Shown here: positions 56,329 to 63,610 of the stretch, in pieces
How the letters are laid out: every line of letters starts with the position of its first letter
Numbering within the stretch: position 1 is the stretch's first letter
Assembly: GCA_017399005.1 (NCBI GenBank)
Contig: JAFQEO010000002.1
Location: 1-64,000, forward strand
Source: Peptococcaceae bacterium
GTDB lineage: Bacteria > Bacillota > Peptococcia > Peptococcales > Peptococcaceae
Direction of reading: 5' to 3'
Length of the DNA stretch: 64,000 nt
Translations under genes and position numbers: made by a program
The notes under the pieces: generated by a model
Told to the model about the DNA's origin: nothing
Databases searched by the model: none
The model's input: the letters and a program-made list of their open reading frames with translations, nothing else

Positions 56329-57837
56329 ATGAAGAAACAACGAAAAGGAAATGCGGTCTGGCATAATGTAGGCAAATTGCTGATGATTGTGGCTTTCAGT
56401 ATGGTATTTCCGCTCATGACAGCTGCGTTTTACCGGGAAACCTGCGGATGGGTATTTCTGCTGATGCTGCCGGTAACAATGGGGCTTGGCTGGTTTCTGG
56501 TGCAGGTGTTTCGCCCTGCACAGAAAGAAGTACATCTGCAGGTGCGTGACGGCGCCGCCATTGTAACTTACGGATGGATTCTGGCTGCGCTTCTGGGGAT
56601 GCTTCCCTATCTGCTGGCTGGTACCTTTGATAATGCGGCGGATGCGTTTTTTGAAGCCATGTCCGGCTTTGCAACGGTAGGTGCATCGGTGCTGGATGAT
56701 ATTGAAGGGGCACCTCGGGCCATCCTGATGTGGCGCAGTGTAACCCACTGGCTGGGCGGTATGGGGATTATCGTGCTGTTTGTGGCGCTTCTGGCCAATC
56801 TGGGTGCCAATGCCATGCAGATTTTCAAGGCAGAGGCGGCAGGGCCGGTAAAAGACAAGCTGCATCCTAAAATTGCCGACAGTGCCCGAAGCTTATGGAA
56901 ACTATATATTTTTAATACGATGATTACCTTTCTGCTCATGCTCTTGTGCGGTATGAATGTGTTTGATGCGGTCAATCACGCCTTTTCCATTGTGGCAACC
57001 GGCGGGTTTTCTACACGGAATCTCAGTATCGGCTCCTATGGAAGCCCGCTTCTGGAATGGGTCATTGCATTCTGTATGTATATGGCCGGTGTCAACTATA
57101 CGCTTTTATATTTAACATTCCGCAACCGTTCGCTGAAATTTTTCTGGAAAAGCCGAGAGTTCAAGGTATATACCGCTGTGATGCTGCTGGCGATTCTACT
57201 GATAACAGTGGATATTCTGCCGCAGTACGGCTATGATGTGATGACAGCGGTGCGGCACAGCGCCTTTCATGTGGCATCTGTTCTGACAACGACCGGCTTT
57301 GTATGCGCTGACTACGAACTGTGGGTTCCGGCGGCTCAAATTCTGCTTGTGCTGCTGATGTTTTCCGGTGCCTGTGCCGGTTCTACCACCTGCGGGTTTA
57401 AGATTGACCGGCATATTATTCTGGTGCAGCAGGCACGTATGGAAGTACAGCGGTTTTTGCATCCCCGTTTAGTGCGTACGCTGAAATCCAGTGAAAAAAA
57501 TCTGCCGGAACAGACGCTTCACAGTGTTACCACATTCTTTTATCTGTTTATGGTTATTGTGCTGGTTTCTACGCTGCTGCTTTGCTGCATGGGGCTGGAT
57601 TTCATCAGTGCGTTAACCTGTGCCTTATCCTGCCTGGGCGGTGTTGGCCCGGCACTTGGCACACTTGGACCGATTGAATCGTTTTCGTCAGCGCCGACTG
57701 CGGCCAAATGGCTGTGCAGTGCGTTGATGCTGATTGGCCGTCTGGAAATCTATACAGTGCTGGCAGTATTCTGGCCGGCAAAACATCGCCATATCTGGTA
57801 TAAAAAACTGCCGGTATACGGTGATTATGACGAATAA
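56329..57837 (+). CDS. trkH: Trk potassium channel subunit TrkH, second copy
   Basis: A 502-residue TrkH paralogue immediately following the first. It keeps the four filter loops: 'MSGFATVGASVLDD', 'IVATGGFSTRN', 'VLTTTGFVCADYE' and 'CLGGVGPALGTLG'. One visible change is 'GACAGSTTCGFKIDRH', where the first copy and most relatives have TTGG. The two proteins are clearly related over their whole length, which suggests tandem duplication with later divergence. They may form homomers with different properties or a mixed dimer, sharing one TrkA. Confidence 0.94.
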   Translation: MKKQRKGNAVWHNVGKLLMIVAFSMVFPLMTAAFYRETCGWVFLLMLPVTMGLGWFLVQVFRPAQKEVHLQVRDGAAIVTYGWILAALLGMLPYLLAGTFDNAADAFFEAMSGFATVGASVLDDIEGAPRAILMWRSVTHWLGGMGIIVLFVALLANLGANAMQIFKAEAAGPVKDKLHPKIADSARSLWKLYIFNTMITFLLMLLCGMNVFDAVNHAFSIVATGGFSTRNLSIGSYGSPLLEWVIAFCMYMAGVNYTLLYLTFRNRSLKFFWKSREFKVYTAVMLLAILLITVDILPQYGYDVMTAVRHSAFHVASVLTTTGFVCADYELWVPAAQILLVLLMFSGACAGSTTCGFKIDRHIILVQQARMEVQRFLHPRLVRTLKSSEKNLPEQTLHSVTTFFYLFMVIVLVSTLLLCCMGLDFISALTCALSCLGGVGPALGTLGPIESFSSAPTAAKWLCSALMLIGRLEIYTVLAVFWPAKHRHIWYKKLPVYGDYDE

Positions 57838-57890
57838 AGCCCGGTGGTCTGTCTCATGCTAATCCCGACAACGGAAACGGAGGGATTGAT

Positions 57891-58409
57891 ATGCTGCGAC
57901 GAACCGGGCAGGTTTTTTTGCTGTACAGTTTTCTTGGCTGGCTGCTGGAAGGGCTGTTTAATCTGGTAAAAGAGGGTACCTTTCAGAAGCCCAATTTTCT
58001 GCACGGGCCGGTAAAACCTATGTACGGCTTTGCAGGTGTGTTGCTGAACGGCAGTTATCGCTATGACAGAAAACATTTTGGATGGTACAGCTGCCTTCTG
58101 CCTCTGCTGGTGGAATATATCAGCAGCTGGTGGCTGGAAACGCGCTATCGGCTGAAATTCTGGGATTACAGCCGGGAACCGCTGCAGATGGATGGCCGTA
58201 TCTGTTTAAAATTTGCGCTGTGCTGGATGCTTCTGGCGCAGCTTGTGGTGCATCTGGTGCAGCCGGTGCTGAATCTGCTGCTGCGCATTACAGGCCGATT
58301 TTCTGTGTGGAGCGGGCTGTTTCAGTTATTTTTTACCGACTGCCTTGTTACCATGCATCAGCGCCGCAGACAGTGCAGAACGGGGCATCGTGTAAAACGA
58401 CTGGCATAA
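57891..58409 (+). CDS. Putative ABC-transporter-type IV membrane protein (CmpB family)
   Basis: A 172-residue membrane protein of the ABC_trans_CmpB family (Pfam PF06541 as remembered). Family features are the start 'VFLLYSFLGWLLEGLFNLVK', 'NFLHGPVKPMYGFAGVLL', 'LLVEYISSWWLETRYRLKFW' and 'DYSREPLQMDGRICLKFALC'. There are four to five spans and a basic tail. Despite the family title no ATP-binding partner is known, and the function is open. It follows the trk genes by 53 nt and ends with a terminator. Confidence 0.8.
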   Translation: MLRRTGQVFLLYSFLGWLLEGLFNLVKEGTFQKPNFLHGPVKPMYGFAGVLLNGSYRYDRKHFGWYSCLLPLLVEYISSWWLETRYRLKFWDYSREPLQMDGRICLKFALCWMLLAQLVVHLVQPVLNLLLRITGRFSVWSGLFQLFFTDCLVTMHQRRRQCRTGHRVKRLA

Positions 58410-58412
58410 GAA

Positions 58413-58441
58413 CAGGGCGATGAAAACCGCCCTGCATTTTT
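58413..58441 (+). terminator. Terminator after the CmpB-family gene
   Basis: CAGGGCG pairs with CGCCCTG around an 8-nt loop, followed by CATTTTTA. The ATG at 58420 falls inside it, which argues against that codon as a start for the next gene. Confidence 0.85.
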
Positions 58442-58503
58442 ATAGAACTTTTATAAAAACATTACAGAAACGGTTGGGGCAATTTAGAGAGCAGGTGAAT
58501 ATT

Positions 58504-59058
58504 GTGGCTGATTATACAAACTGGATGAAACGATGTGTATATCGTAACGGTGAAGGGGAAGAACCTGTTCTGTATCAGGGCATGGGGCCTGGCAATACAT
58601 CGTTTATATTTTATGGGGTGTCGGGACTGGATGAAACAGAACTGGCAGATTGCTTTGCCCGTCACGGCGGAAAATACGGGCAGCGTGTGGAATGGATGTA
58701 TCAGAAGCGCGGCCAGGTGCTGGTGAGCAAATTTCAGAGCGGTGTGGATGAAAACACGCTGGTGCTGGAAGGCATTGGAGCCGGAGCCGATGATGTACGT
58801 TTTGACGACGGCGATTTAATGGAAATTGTGGTGAAATCGGCAAAACTGCAGTCCGTTATCGATATTCTGGATTTAGAGGATATTCCCCTGGTATGGGCCG
58901 GAAACATTCTGGTACCGCGGGATCTGATACCGGTACAAGATGACGAAACCATCACACAGATTCTGAGCTTTCTGGACGAGATGACAGCCAATCCGGGTAT
59001 TGTGAATCTGACGGCAGATTTCTGGATTCTGGACGAGAAACTGGAACGATTTGTATAA
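58504..59058 (+). CDS. Divergent YebC/TACO1-like protein without N-terminal domain
   Basis: A 184-residue protein related to domains 2 and 3 of YebC. Compare 'LYQGMGPGNTSFIFYGVSGL' with the YebC YEGYGPGG segment, 'CFARHGGKYGQRVEWMYQKR' with the FxKHGGNLG...SVxWMF segment, and 'GAGADDVRFDDGDLMEIV' with the EAGAEDV segment. The end 'LSFLDEMTANPGIVNLTADF' also fits. The usual first domain (MSGHSKWxxIKH) is missing. YebC proteins act in translation or regulation, including relief of ribosome stalling. GTG 58504 is chosen; the longer frame starts inside a terminator. The role of this short form is unknown. Confidence 0.7.
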   Translation: MADYTNWMKRCVYRNGEGEEPVLYQGMGPGNTSFIFYGVSGLDETELADCFARHGGKYGQRVEWMYQKRGQVLVSKFQSGVDENTLVLEGIGAGADDVRFDDGDLMEIVVKSAKLQSVIDILDLEDIPLVWAGNILVPRDLIPVQDDETITQILSFLDEMTANPGIVNLTADFWILDEKLERFV

Positions 59059-59092
59059 AAACAGAGAAATGTGGACATAGTAATCAGGAACC

Positions 59093-59719
59093 ATGAATTT
59101 ACAGAATGGAATGATGACTATGGAAACACCGTATAAAAAAACATTTTATCTGGCAATGGCCTGTGTACTCTTTGTGTGCTCGGCAGCCATGGGGTTTCTG
59201 CTGAACGAAGTGTACGAGAACCATTATAATCTGCCGGAACAGCCCATTGTATCTGCCGATATCGAGCCGCAGAAGCCGCGCAGTTTTCAGTGGGAGGAGC
59301 GGCATGAACTTTGTGAACGGTATCAGCTGGACTGTGAAGCAATCAGCCAGCCTGGCGATGCGGCAACCGAGGCTATGCTGCTGGAGTTGTCGCTCAGTGA
59401 ACTGTTGAACCGTTACCCCATTCCTGAATGGAGTATTACCGAGGATGACGATAATGTAGTTACCATCTGCCGCAATGTGAGGGGTCTGTGCGAAAAGCAC
59501 CAGAAGATGTACCATCTGGGCATCAACGAGAGCGGGCAGTATCTGGCGGTTTATTTTGGCCCTGGCACAGTTGGAACCGACGGAGGAGCCTTTCTGGTAA
59601 CCGATGTGCCTGTGGACAGGCTCAGCGCAGAACAGCGAATGGAACTGGATGCCGGAGCGTACGAATATACCTCGCAGGATGACCTTATTGCCATGCTGGA
59701 TAATCTGAGCGAGTTGTAA
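59093..59719 (+). CDS. BofC-like C-terminal-domain protein, membrane-anchored
   Basis: A 208-residue protein with one N-terminal membrane span ('FYLAMACVLFVCSAAMGFLL', about residues 18-37), a spacer, and a domain that resembles the BofC C-terminal domain: 'VTICRNVRGLCEKHQKMYHL', 'GINESGQYLAVYFGPG' and 'LSAEQRMELDAGAYEYTSQD'. BofC is a forespore protein that restrains SpoIVB signalling to sigma-K in Bacillus. ATG 59093 is used, but ATG codons at 59111, 59114 and 59120 are also possible. The domain call is by pattern and moderate in strength. Confidence 0.6.
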   Translation: MNLQNGMMTMETPYKKTFYLAMACVLFVCSAAMGFLLNEVYENHYNLPEQPIVSADIEPQKPRSFQWEERHELCERYQLDCEAISQPGDAATEAMLLELSLSELLNRYPIPEWSITEDDDNVVTICRNVRGLCEKHQKMYHLGINESGQYLAVYFGPGTVGTDGGAFLVTDVPVDRLSAEQRMELDAGAYEYTSQDDLIAMLDNLSEL

Positions 59720-59740
59720 AAATTCTGTTAAAACAAAATA

Positions 59741-59792
59741 AATAAGAAAAGCGAGGAAATTTTCAGCGGAAAGTATCCTTGCTTTTCTTATT
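59741..59792. terminator. Bidirectional terminator between the BofC-like gene and the toxin gene
   Basis: AATAAGAAAAGC pairs with GCTTTTCTTATT, with further inner pairing (GAGGA/TCCTTG). It serves two convergent genes. Confidence 0.8.
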
Positions 59793-59814
59793 CATGATTG
59801 GTGAATTGTATACT

Positions 59815-60144
59815 CTATAAACCATGTTTTTTTACACGGGCGGATGCCAGTTCGTATACTTCGTCATCTGCTCGTGCCCCGATGATAACAATCAGTAATG
59901 CATCCTCCTGACGGATTAACTGATATACGATACGCAGCCCTGCCCCACGCAGTTTTATTTTCAGAAAACCGGCAAGGTTAGAAGTGTTTTTGTTTCCAAG
60001 TGGTTTTCCGTAACCGCCTTCTGATTCGGGCAGTGGGTTTTGACTGACTTTCTGAATGGCTTTACGCACTAAAATTTTCTGACTGCCGTCGAGTTTGCGA
60101 AAATCTTCTAATGCTTCCGGTAGATAGGATACAGACCAGTTCAT
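59815..60144 (-). CDS. RelE/ParE-superfamily toxin
   Basis: A 109-residue toxin of the RelE/ParE fold: 'VSYLPEALEDFRKLDGSQKI', 'NPLPESEGGYGKPLGNKNTS' and 'LRGAGLRIVYQLIRQEDALL'. RelE-type members cut mRNA on the ribosome; ParE-type members poison gyrase. The sequence does not decide which, though the 'YGKPLGN...LKIKLRGAGLRIVYQL' pattern is common to mRNA interferases. It overlaps its antitoxin gene by 4 nt, with the antitoxin first, as usual. Confidence 0.88.
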   Translation of the reverse strand: MNWSVSYLPEALEDFRKLDGSQKILVRKAIQKVSQNPLPESEGGYGKPLGNKNTSNLAGFLKIKLRGAGLRIVYQLIRQEDALLIVIIGARADDEVYELASARVKKHGL

Positions 60145-60464
60145 TCAAACTCCACCTCGTCTGTATCCGCATAATCAGCAGGGGTGAAACCGAATTCTTT
60201 GTCCATCTGCTCCTGCGTAATGAGTAAAGATGGATCAAAGTGCTGCATACGTTTGGCTGCTGTTGCCAGAAGACGTGCATCATTGACTTCATCAAGCAGG
60301 CAGATGTATTCTTCGGGTGAAAGCAGAACACATTCTGCGGTATTGTTTTTCATAACGACTTTTGGACCGGAATGTTTTACCTCTTCAAATATTTTTCCAG
60401 CCAGACCTCTGTTAAATAAAGAAATAGAAACGGTATTTTCAATTGCACTTCGGATATTGCTCAT
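60141..60464 (-). CDS. Phd/YefM-family antitoxin
   Basis: A 107-residue antitoxin. The N-terminal part (about 1-60) fits the Phd/YefM fold: 'ISLFNRGLAGKIFEEVKHSG', 'KVVMKNNTAECVLLSPEEY'. The rest is an acidic tail that wraps the toxin, ending 'YADTDEVEFE'. Antitoxin and complex normally repress their own promoter. On the minus strand TTGACA, a 17-nt spacer and TACACT lie upstream, with a perfect palindrome overlapping the -35 box. The gene is separate from any mobile-element signature. Confidence 0.87.
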   Translation of the reverse strand: MSNIRSAIENTVSISLFNRGLAGKIFEEVKHSGPKVVMKNNTAECVLLSPEEYICLLDEVNDARLLATAAKRMQHFDPSLLITQEQMDKEFGFTPADYADTDEVEFE

Positions 60465-60515
60465 GAAGTATCATCTCCCTTCATATTTAGTGTATATAGT
60501 ATCGATAAAAATGTC

Positions 60516-60539
60516 AATAAATTTACTGATAAATTTATT
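60516..60539. promoter_or_regulatory. Palindromic operator at the type II toxin-antitoxin promoter
   Basis: AATAAATTTA-CTGA-TAAATTTATT is a perfect 10-bp inverted repeat. On the minus strand it runs into the -35 TTGACA of the antitoxin promoter, the usual place for an antitoxin autoregulation site. Confidence 0.7.
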
Positions 60540-60689
60540 CTGAGTGTTTTTCAGCAATAGTACTGTTATCGAAGGATTCCCTTGTTATACAATTTTTCTT
60601 CTGATTTACAGCAGGTTTTTCTTGCATAATGACAAATTGGTGGTATGATAAGGGCAGAGGCTAAAAACAATGACCAGGAGGTTTTCATC

Positions 60690-61139
60690 ATGGCAGTAAA
60701 ACAGATTTCCGTATTTTTAGAAACCACCACCGACGGGCTGATGCAGTTTACAAAAGTGCTGCAGGAGAACAACATTGATATTCGCGCATTTTCCATTGCA
60801 GAGGCGCCGGATTTCAGTATTGCCCGGGTAATTGTAGATGATTTTGAAAGCACCAAAGAGGCGCTGGGCAAAGCCGGTTATGTGACTTCGGTAACCACCG
60901 TTCTGGCAGTTGGGGTTCCGGACCGTGCAGGCGGATTGTATGAAGTGTTGAACAGCTTTACCGCCGCCGGTGTCAATGTAAAATATACGTATGCGTTTAC
61001 AGGCCGGGAAAAAGGTATGGCGTATCGTGCATTCCGTGTAGACGATGAAGCAAAAGCGATTGCAGCTCTGCAGCAGAATGATTTCCTGATTATCCATCAG
61101 GAGGATTTGCAGTGTTCCGACGAAAAAGGCTGCCTCTAA
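60690..61139 (+). CDS. Tandem ACT-domain protein
   Basis: A 149-residue protein consisting of two ACT domains. The first is 'KQISVFLETTTDGLMQFTKV' through about residue 68, the second starts at 'TTVLAVGVPDRAGGLYEVLN'. ACT pairs like this bind amino acids and regulate metabolism or transcription. The tail is Cys-containing and polar ('DLQCSDEKGCL'). The start ATG 60690 follows CAGGAGGTTTTCATC. A promoter (TTGCAT, 16 nt, TATGAT) lies at about 60622-60649. It stands alone between terminators, so the ligand cannot be guessed from context. Confidence 0.85.
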   Translation: MAVKQISVFLETTTDGLMQFTKVLQENNIDIRAFSIAEAPDFSIARVIVDDFESTKEALGKAGYVTSVTTVLAVGVPDRAGGLYEVLNSFTAAGVNVKYTYAFTGREKGMAYRAFRVDDEAKAIAALQQNDFLIIHQEDLQCSDEKGCL

Positions 61140-61174
61140 TTCATGAATAAACTATGAAATAAAATATCTGCATA

Positions 61175-61214
61175 AAAAATACTGCTTCCTGAACCAACAG
61201 GAGGCAGTATTTTT
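61175..61214. terminator. Bidirectional terminator between ACT gene and alcohol dehydrogenase
   Basis: AAAAATACTGC pairs with GCAGTATTTTT, with inner CTTCCTG/CAGGAG pairing; A- and T-runs on both sides. Confidence 0.9.
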
Positions 61215-61218
61215 GTGT

Positions 61219-62394
61219 TTAATAGGCTTTTTTATAGATTTCCAGCACATCGGTCCAGTGCAGAGGCACAACGCCGTGAATGGTGTCGCCGCCTTTTGGC
61301 GCATTTTTTGCCATGGTTTCCAGCATGTCTTCCGGAATGTTCAGTTCCCGCAATGTCATCGGGATATCCAGCGATGCAAAAAATTCGCTGGTTTTTGCAA
61401 TCGCTGCTCTGGCGATGTCCCATTTATCAGCGGTTCTGTCAAGATGCCATACATTCCAGCCGTATTCGGCAAACATCTGCACAGTATCATCGTTCAGGAT
61501 GTATTCCATCCATACCGGTGTCAGAATAGCAAGGCCTACACCGTGTGTCACATCAAAATAAGCGCTGAGGGCATGTTCCATGGCATGAACGCTCCATGGA
61601 GTTGTTTTGCCGTTTTTCAGAAGGCCGTTGATTGCCTGGCTGGATGCCCACATCAGATTTGCGCGAGCCTCGTAGTTGTCTGGCTCTTTCATGGCAATCG
61701 GTGCATAGTGAATACAGGTTTGCAGAATCCCTTCTGCTAAACGGTTAATCAGATATGCCCCGTCATTTAATGTAAAGTAGCTTTCAAATACATGGCTCAT
61801 AATATCAGCGGTACCGGCAGCTGTCTGGCTGGCAGGCACTGTATAGGTGAATGTCGGGTCAAGAATCGAGAACTTTGGAATAAACAGCGGAGAACCTGTG
61901 CCGTATTTCAGGTTTAAATCGGTATTGGTGATAACTGCCATCGGGTCCATCTCCGAACCGGTAGCCGACAGTGTCAGCACTACACCTAACGGCAGAGCCG
62001 ATGTGCAGAGTTTGCTGTCCAGCACAATATCCCACGGATTGCCGTTATAATGAACCGAACCGGCAATTACTTTGGCACAGTCAATGCTGCTGCCGCCACC
62101 CACAGCCAGAATCAGCTCAATATTGTGTTCCCGGCATAGTTCCACACCGCGCACAACGGTTGTTAAATGCGGATTTGGCTCCACACCGGCCAGTTCCCAG
62201 TGGGAGATATGTTCCTCTGCAAAGATATCCATAATTTTCTGATACAGGCCGTTTCGTTTAATGCTTCCGCCGCCGTATACCAGCAGCACCCGGCTGCCGA
62301 ACCGTTTCATCTGCGGTGCCAGCTGTGCCAGCTGTCCTTCCCCGAAAAACAGATCTACCGGCATATGATAATGAAAATTCTTCATAAAACTCAC
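61219..62394 (-). CDS. Iron-containing alcohol dehydrogenase (butanol dehydrogenase type)
   Basis: A 391-residue group III alcohol dehydrogenase, closest in pattern to NADH/NADPH butanol dehydrogenases and YqhD. The cofactor part has 'VLLVYGGGSIKRNGLYQKI' and 'LILAVGGGSSIDCAKVIAG'. Metal ligands are expected in 'AAGTADIMSHVFESYF' and 'WSVHAMEHALSAYFDVTHGVG', where an Asp and three His bind the metal. It reduces aldehydes to alcohols. GAGGAGTGAGTTTT precedes ATG. A promoter with TATACT as -10 lies at about 62421-62426 on the minus strand. Confidence 0.93.
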   Translation of the reverse strand: MSFMKNFHYHMPVDLFFGEGQLAQLAPQMKRFGSRVLLVYGGGSIKRNGLYQKIMDIFAEEHISHWELAGVEPNPHLTTVVRGVELCREHNIELILAVGGGSSIDCAKVIAGSVHYNGNPWDIVLDSKLCTSALPLGVVLTLSATGSEMDPMAVITNTDLNLKYGTGSPLFIPKFSILDPTFTYTVPASQTAAGTADIMSHVFESYFTLNDGAYLINRLAEGILQTCIHYAPIAMKEPDNYEARANLMWASSQAINGLLKNGKTTPWSVHAMEHALSAYFDVTHGVGLAILTPVWMEYILNDDTVQMFAEYGWNVWHLDRTADKWDIARAAIAKTSEFFASLDIPMTLRELNIPEDMLETMAKNAPKGGDTIHGVVPLHWTDVLEIYKKAY

Positions 62395-62509
62395 TCCTCT
62401 GCGTGTTTGCTTTCTACAGTTAGTATAGCAGAAAAAAATATATTTGTGGAGGTTCCATGAGGGGATTTTTTGTATGATATCTGGATTTATATTCCAGAAA
62501 CCATCTGTG

Positions 62510-62538
62510 TTGACATTGTACAGCTGCAGCCGTATAAT
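62510..62538 (+). promoter_or_regulatory. Promoter of the type I antitoxin RNA
   Basis: TTGACA, 17-nt spacer and TATAAT: a perfect consensus sigma-A promoter with no open reading frame after it. Confidence 0.9.
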
Positions 62539-62545
62539 AAATATA

Positions 62546-62653
62546 GAAAAAGAGTTGCCCGTAATAACTGACGGTTTCTCTTTTAACTAAAAACAAACAA
62601 TGGTATCAACGATAACACCGCTGTCCTCGGCCAAAAGTACAGGCGGTGTTTTT
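62546..62653 (+). ncRNA. Candidate type I antitoxin RNA
   Basis: About 108 nt from the promoter start to a terminator (AACACCGC.TGT with ACAGGCGGTGTT, then TTTTT, 62614-62653). It begins with a stem region GAGTTGCC...CGGTTTCTC (62552-62580). Its 3' end stops 19 nt before the stop codon of a 26-codon toxin ORF transcribed from the other strand, so an extended toxin mRNA would be complementary to it. Confidence 0.7.
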
Positions 62654-62671
62654 CGTTTGTCCAAAAACAAA

Positions 62672-62752
62672 CTACTTTTTGAAGATACCACTGAGAAATT
62701 CGTAAATTGTGATGATAGATGCTAATACTGTTAATGCTGTTACGAAATCCAT
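62672..62752 (-). CDS. Small hydrophobic peptide, candidate type I toxin
   Basis: A 26-residue ORF: starts MDFVTALTVL, continues as an uninterrupted hydrophobic segment, and ends GIFKK. One membrane span with a basic end is the typical layout of Fst, TxpA and BsrG-type toxins, which damage membranes; it is not a clear match to any named family. GGAGG stands 8 nt before the ATG, a strong site. The gene has its own consensus promoter and an antisense RNA gene facing it. It is shorter than the usual cut-off for ORF calling, so it is easily missed. Confidence 0.75.
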   Translation of the reverse strand: MDFVTALTVLASIITIYEFLSGIFKK

Positions 62753-62849
62753 TGGTATCCCTCCTCGCAAATTAGTCTGCGTTCAAGTGAGACGCAGCTG
62801 AGATTTGTTTAGAGAAACCGCCATTACCATCCAGGCAACTCATGATGGC

Positions 62850-62878
62850 AGTATAACATAAAACGAACAAATGTTCAA
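62850..62878 (-). promoter_or_regulatory. Promoter of the type I toxin mRNA
   Basis: On the minus strand TTGAAC (62878-62873), 17-nt spacer and TATACT (62855-62850). The mRNA would start near 62843 with GAGTTGCC...CGGTTTCTCT, the same sequence pattern that opens the antitoxin RNA. The 90-nt leader has a CTGCGT/ACGCAG stem just before the ribosome site. Confidence 0.85.
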
Positions 62879-62919
62879 TAGGTTTTGAATGTTGAAAATA
62901 AAAAGAGTAAGATTTCTCT

Positions 62920-62955
62920 GGCCTCTGCGGAATTTTTCTACCGAGGTTTTTGTGT
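62920..62955 (+). terminator. Weak terminator-like hairpin
   Basis: CCTC..CGG and CCGAGG can pair with a bulge, followed by TTTTTG. No plus-strand gene lies directly upstream, so its use is unclear. Confidence 0.35.
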
Positions 62956-62969
62956 TAGAGAAAAATATT

Positions 62970-62997
62970 TTGAAATATGGTAAACTGTTTCTATAAT
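62970..62997 (+). promoter_or_regulatory. Promoter of the ECF sigma-factor gene
   Basis: TTGAAA, 16-nt spacer and TATAAT. The leader to the start codon is about 70 nt. Confidence 0.7.
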
Positions 62998-63072
62998 TTT
63001 TTTCAGAATTTTGTCAGAAATCCGTGACTTTGGTGGATATAGAATATAGAAAGAGTTTTCGAGGTGATGCCG

Positions 63073-63606
63073 TTGAATATATTAGCGCTATGTCTTGCCA
63101 TGATAGAGGATGAATCACAGCAGCATAAATTTGAGCAGCTGTATCATCGCTACCGTGGTTTAATGTATCATTGTGCAGAAGCACTTCTGCATGATTCCCA
63201 TCTGGCAGAAGATGCCGTCAATATTGCGTTTATGCAGATTGCACGAAATATGGACAGCGTTGGGGATGTGGATTCAAAACGAACAAAGCAGCTGATGGTG
63301 ACTGCAGTAGAACGAAAAGCGATGACCTTATATGCACGGCAGAATCGGGAATATCAGCACACCATGTCCATGGAAGAGGTGGGCGAAGTGACAGTGACAA
63401 ACGAACATGAGAATGAGAAGCAGTATTTGCTTGAAGAAGCCATTTTAAAATTACCGCTGGAGTATCAGCAGGTGATTCTTTTGAAATATTCGAGAGAATA
63501 CAGCAGTAAAGAAATTGCAGCGATTCTGGAATATAGTGTATCAAAAGTGGATCAGTTACTGAGCAGAGGACGGCGCCAGCTTCGCAAGATGCTGAAGGAG
63601 GTATGA
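63073..63606 (+). CDS. ECF-type RNA polymerase sigma factor
   Basis: A 177-residue sigma-70-family protein with region 2 ('FEQLYHRYRGLMYHCAEALL' and 'SHLAEDAVNIAFMQIARNMD') and region 4 ('LKLPLEYQQVILLKYSREYS', 'SKEIAAILEYSVSKVDQLLS'). TTG 73 of this segment (63073) is the likely start, 6 nt behind GAGGTG; GTG 63064 and ATG 63067 are within or too near that site. It is followed after 4 nt by a membrane protein that is probably its anti-sigma factor. The regulon cannot be read from this window. Confidence 0.9.
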   Translation: MNILALCLAMIEDESQQHKFEQLYHRYRGLMYHCAEALLHDSHLAEDAVNIAFMQIARNMDSVGDVDSKRTKQLMVTAVERKAMTLYARQNREYQHTMSMEEVGEVTVTNEHENEKQYLLEEAILKLPLEYQQVILLKYSREYSSKEIAAILEYSVSKVDQLLSRGRRQLRKMLKEV

Positions 63607-63610
63607 CGGG

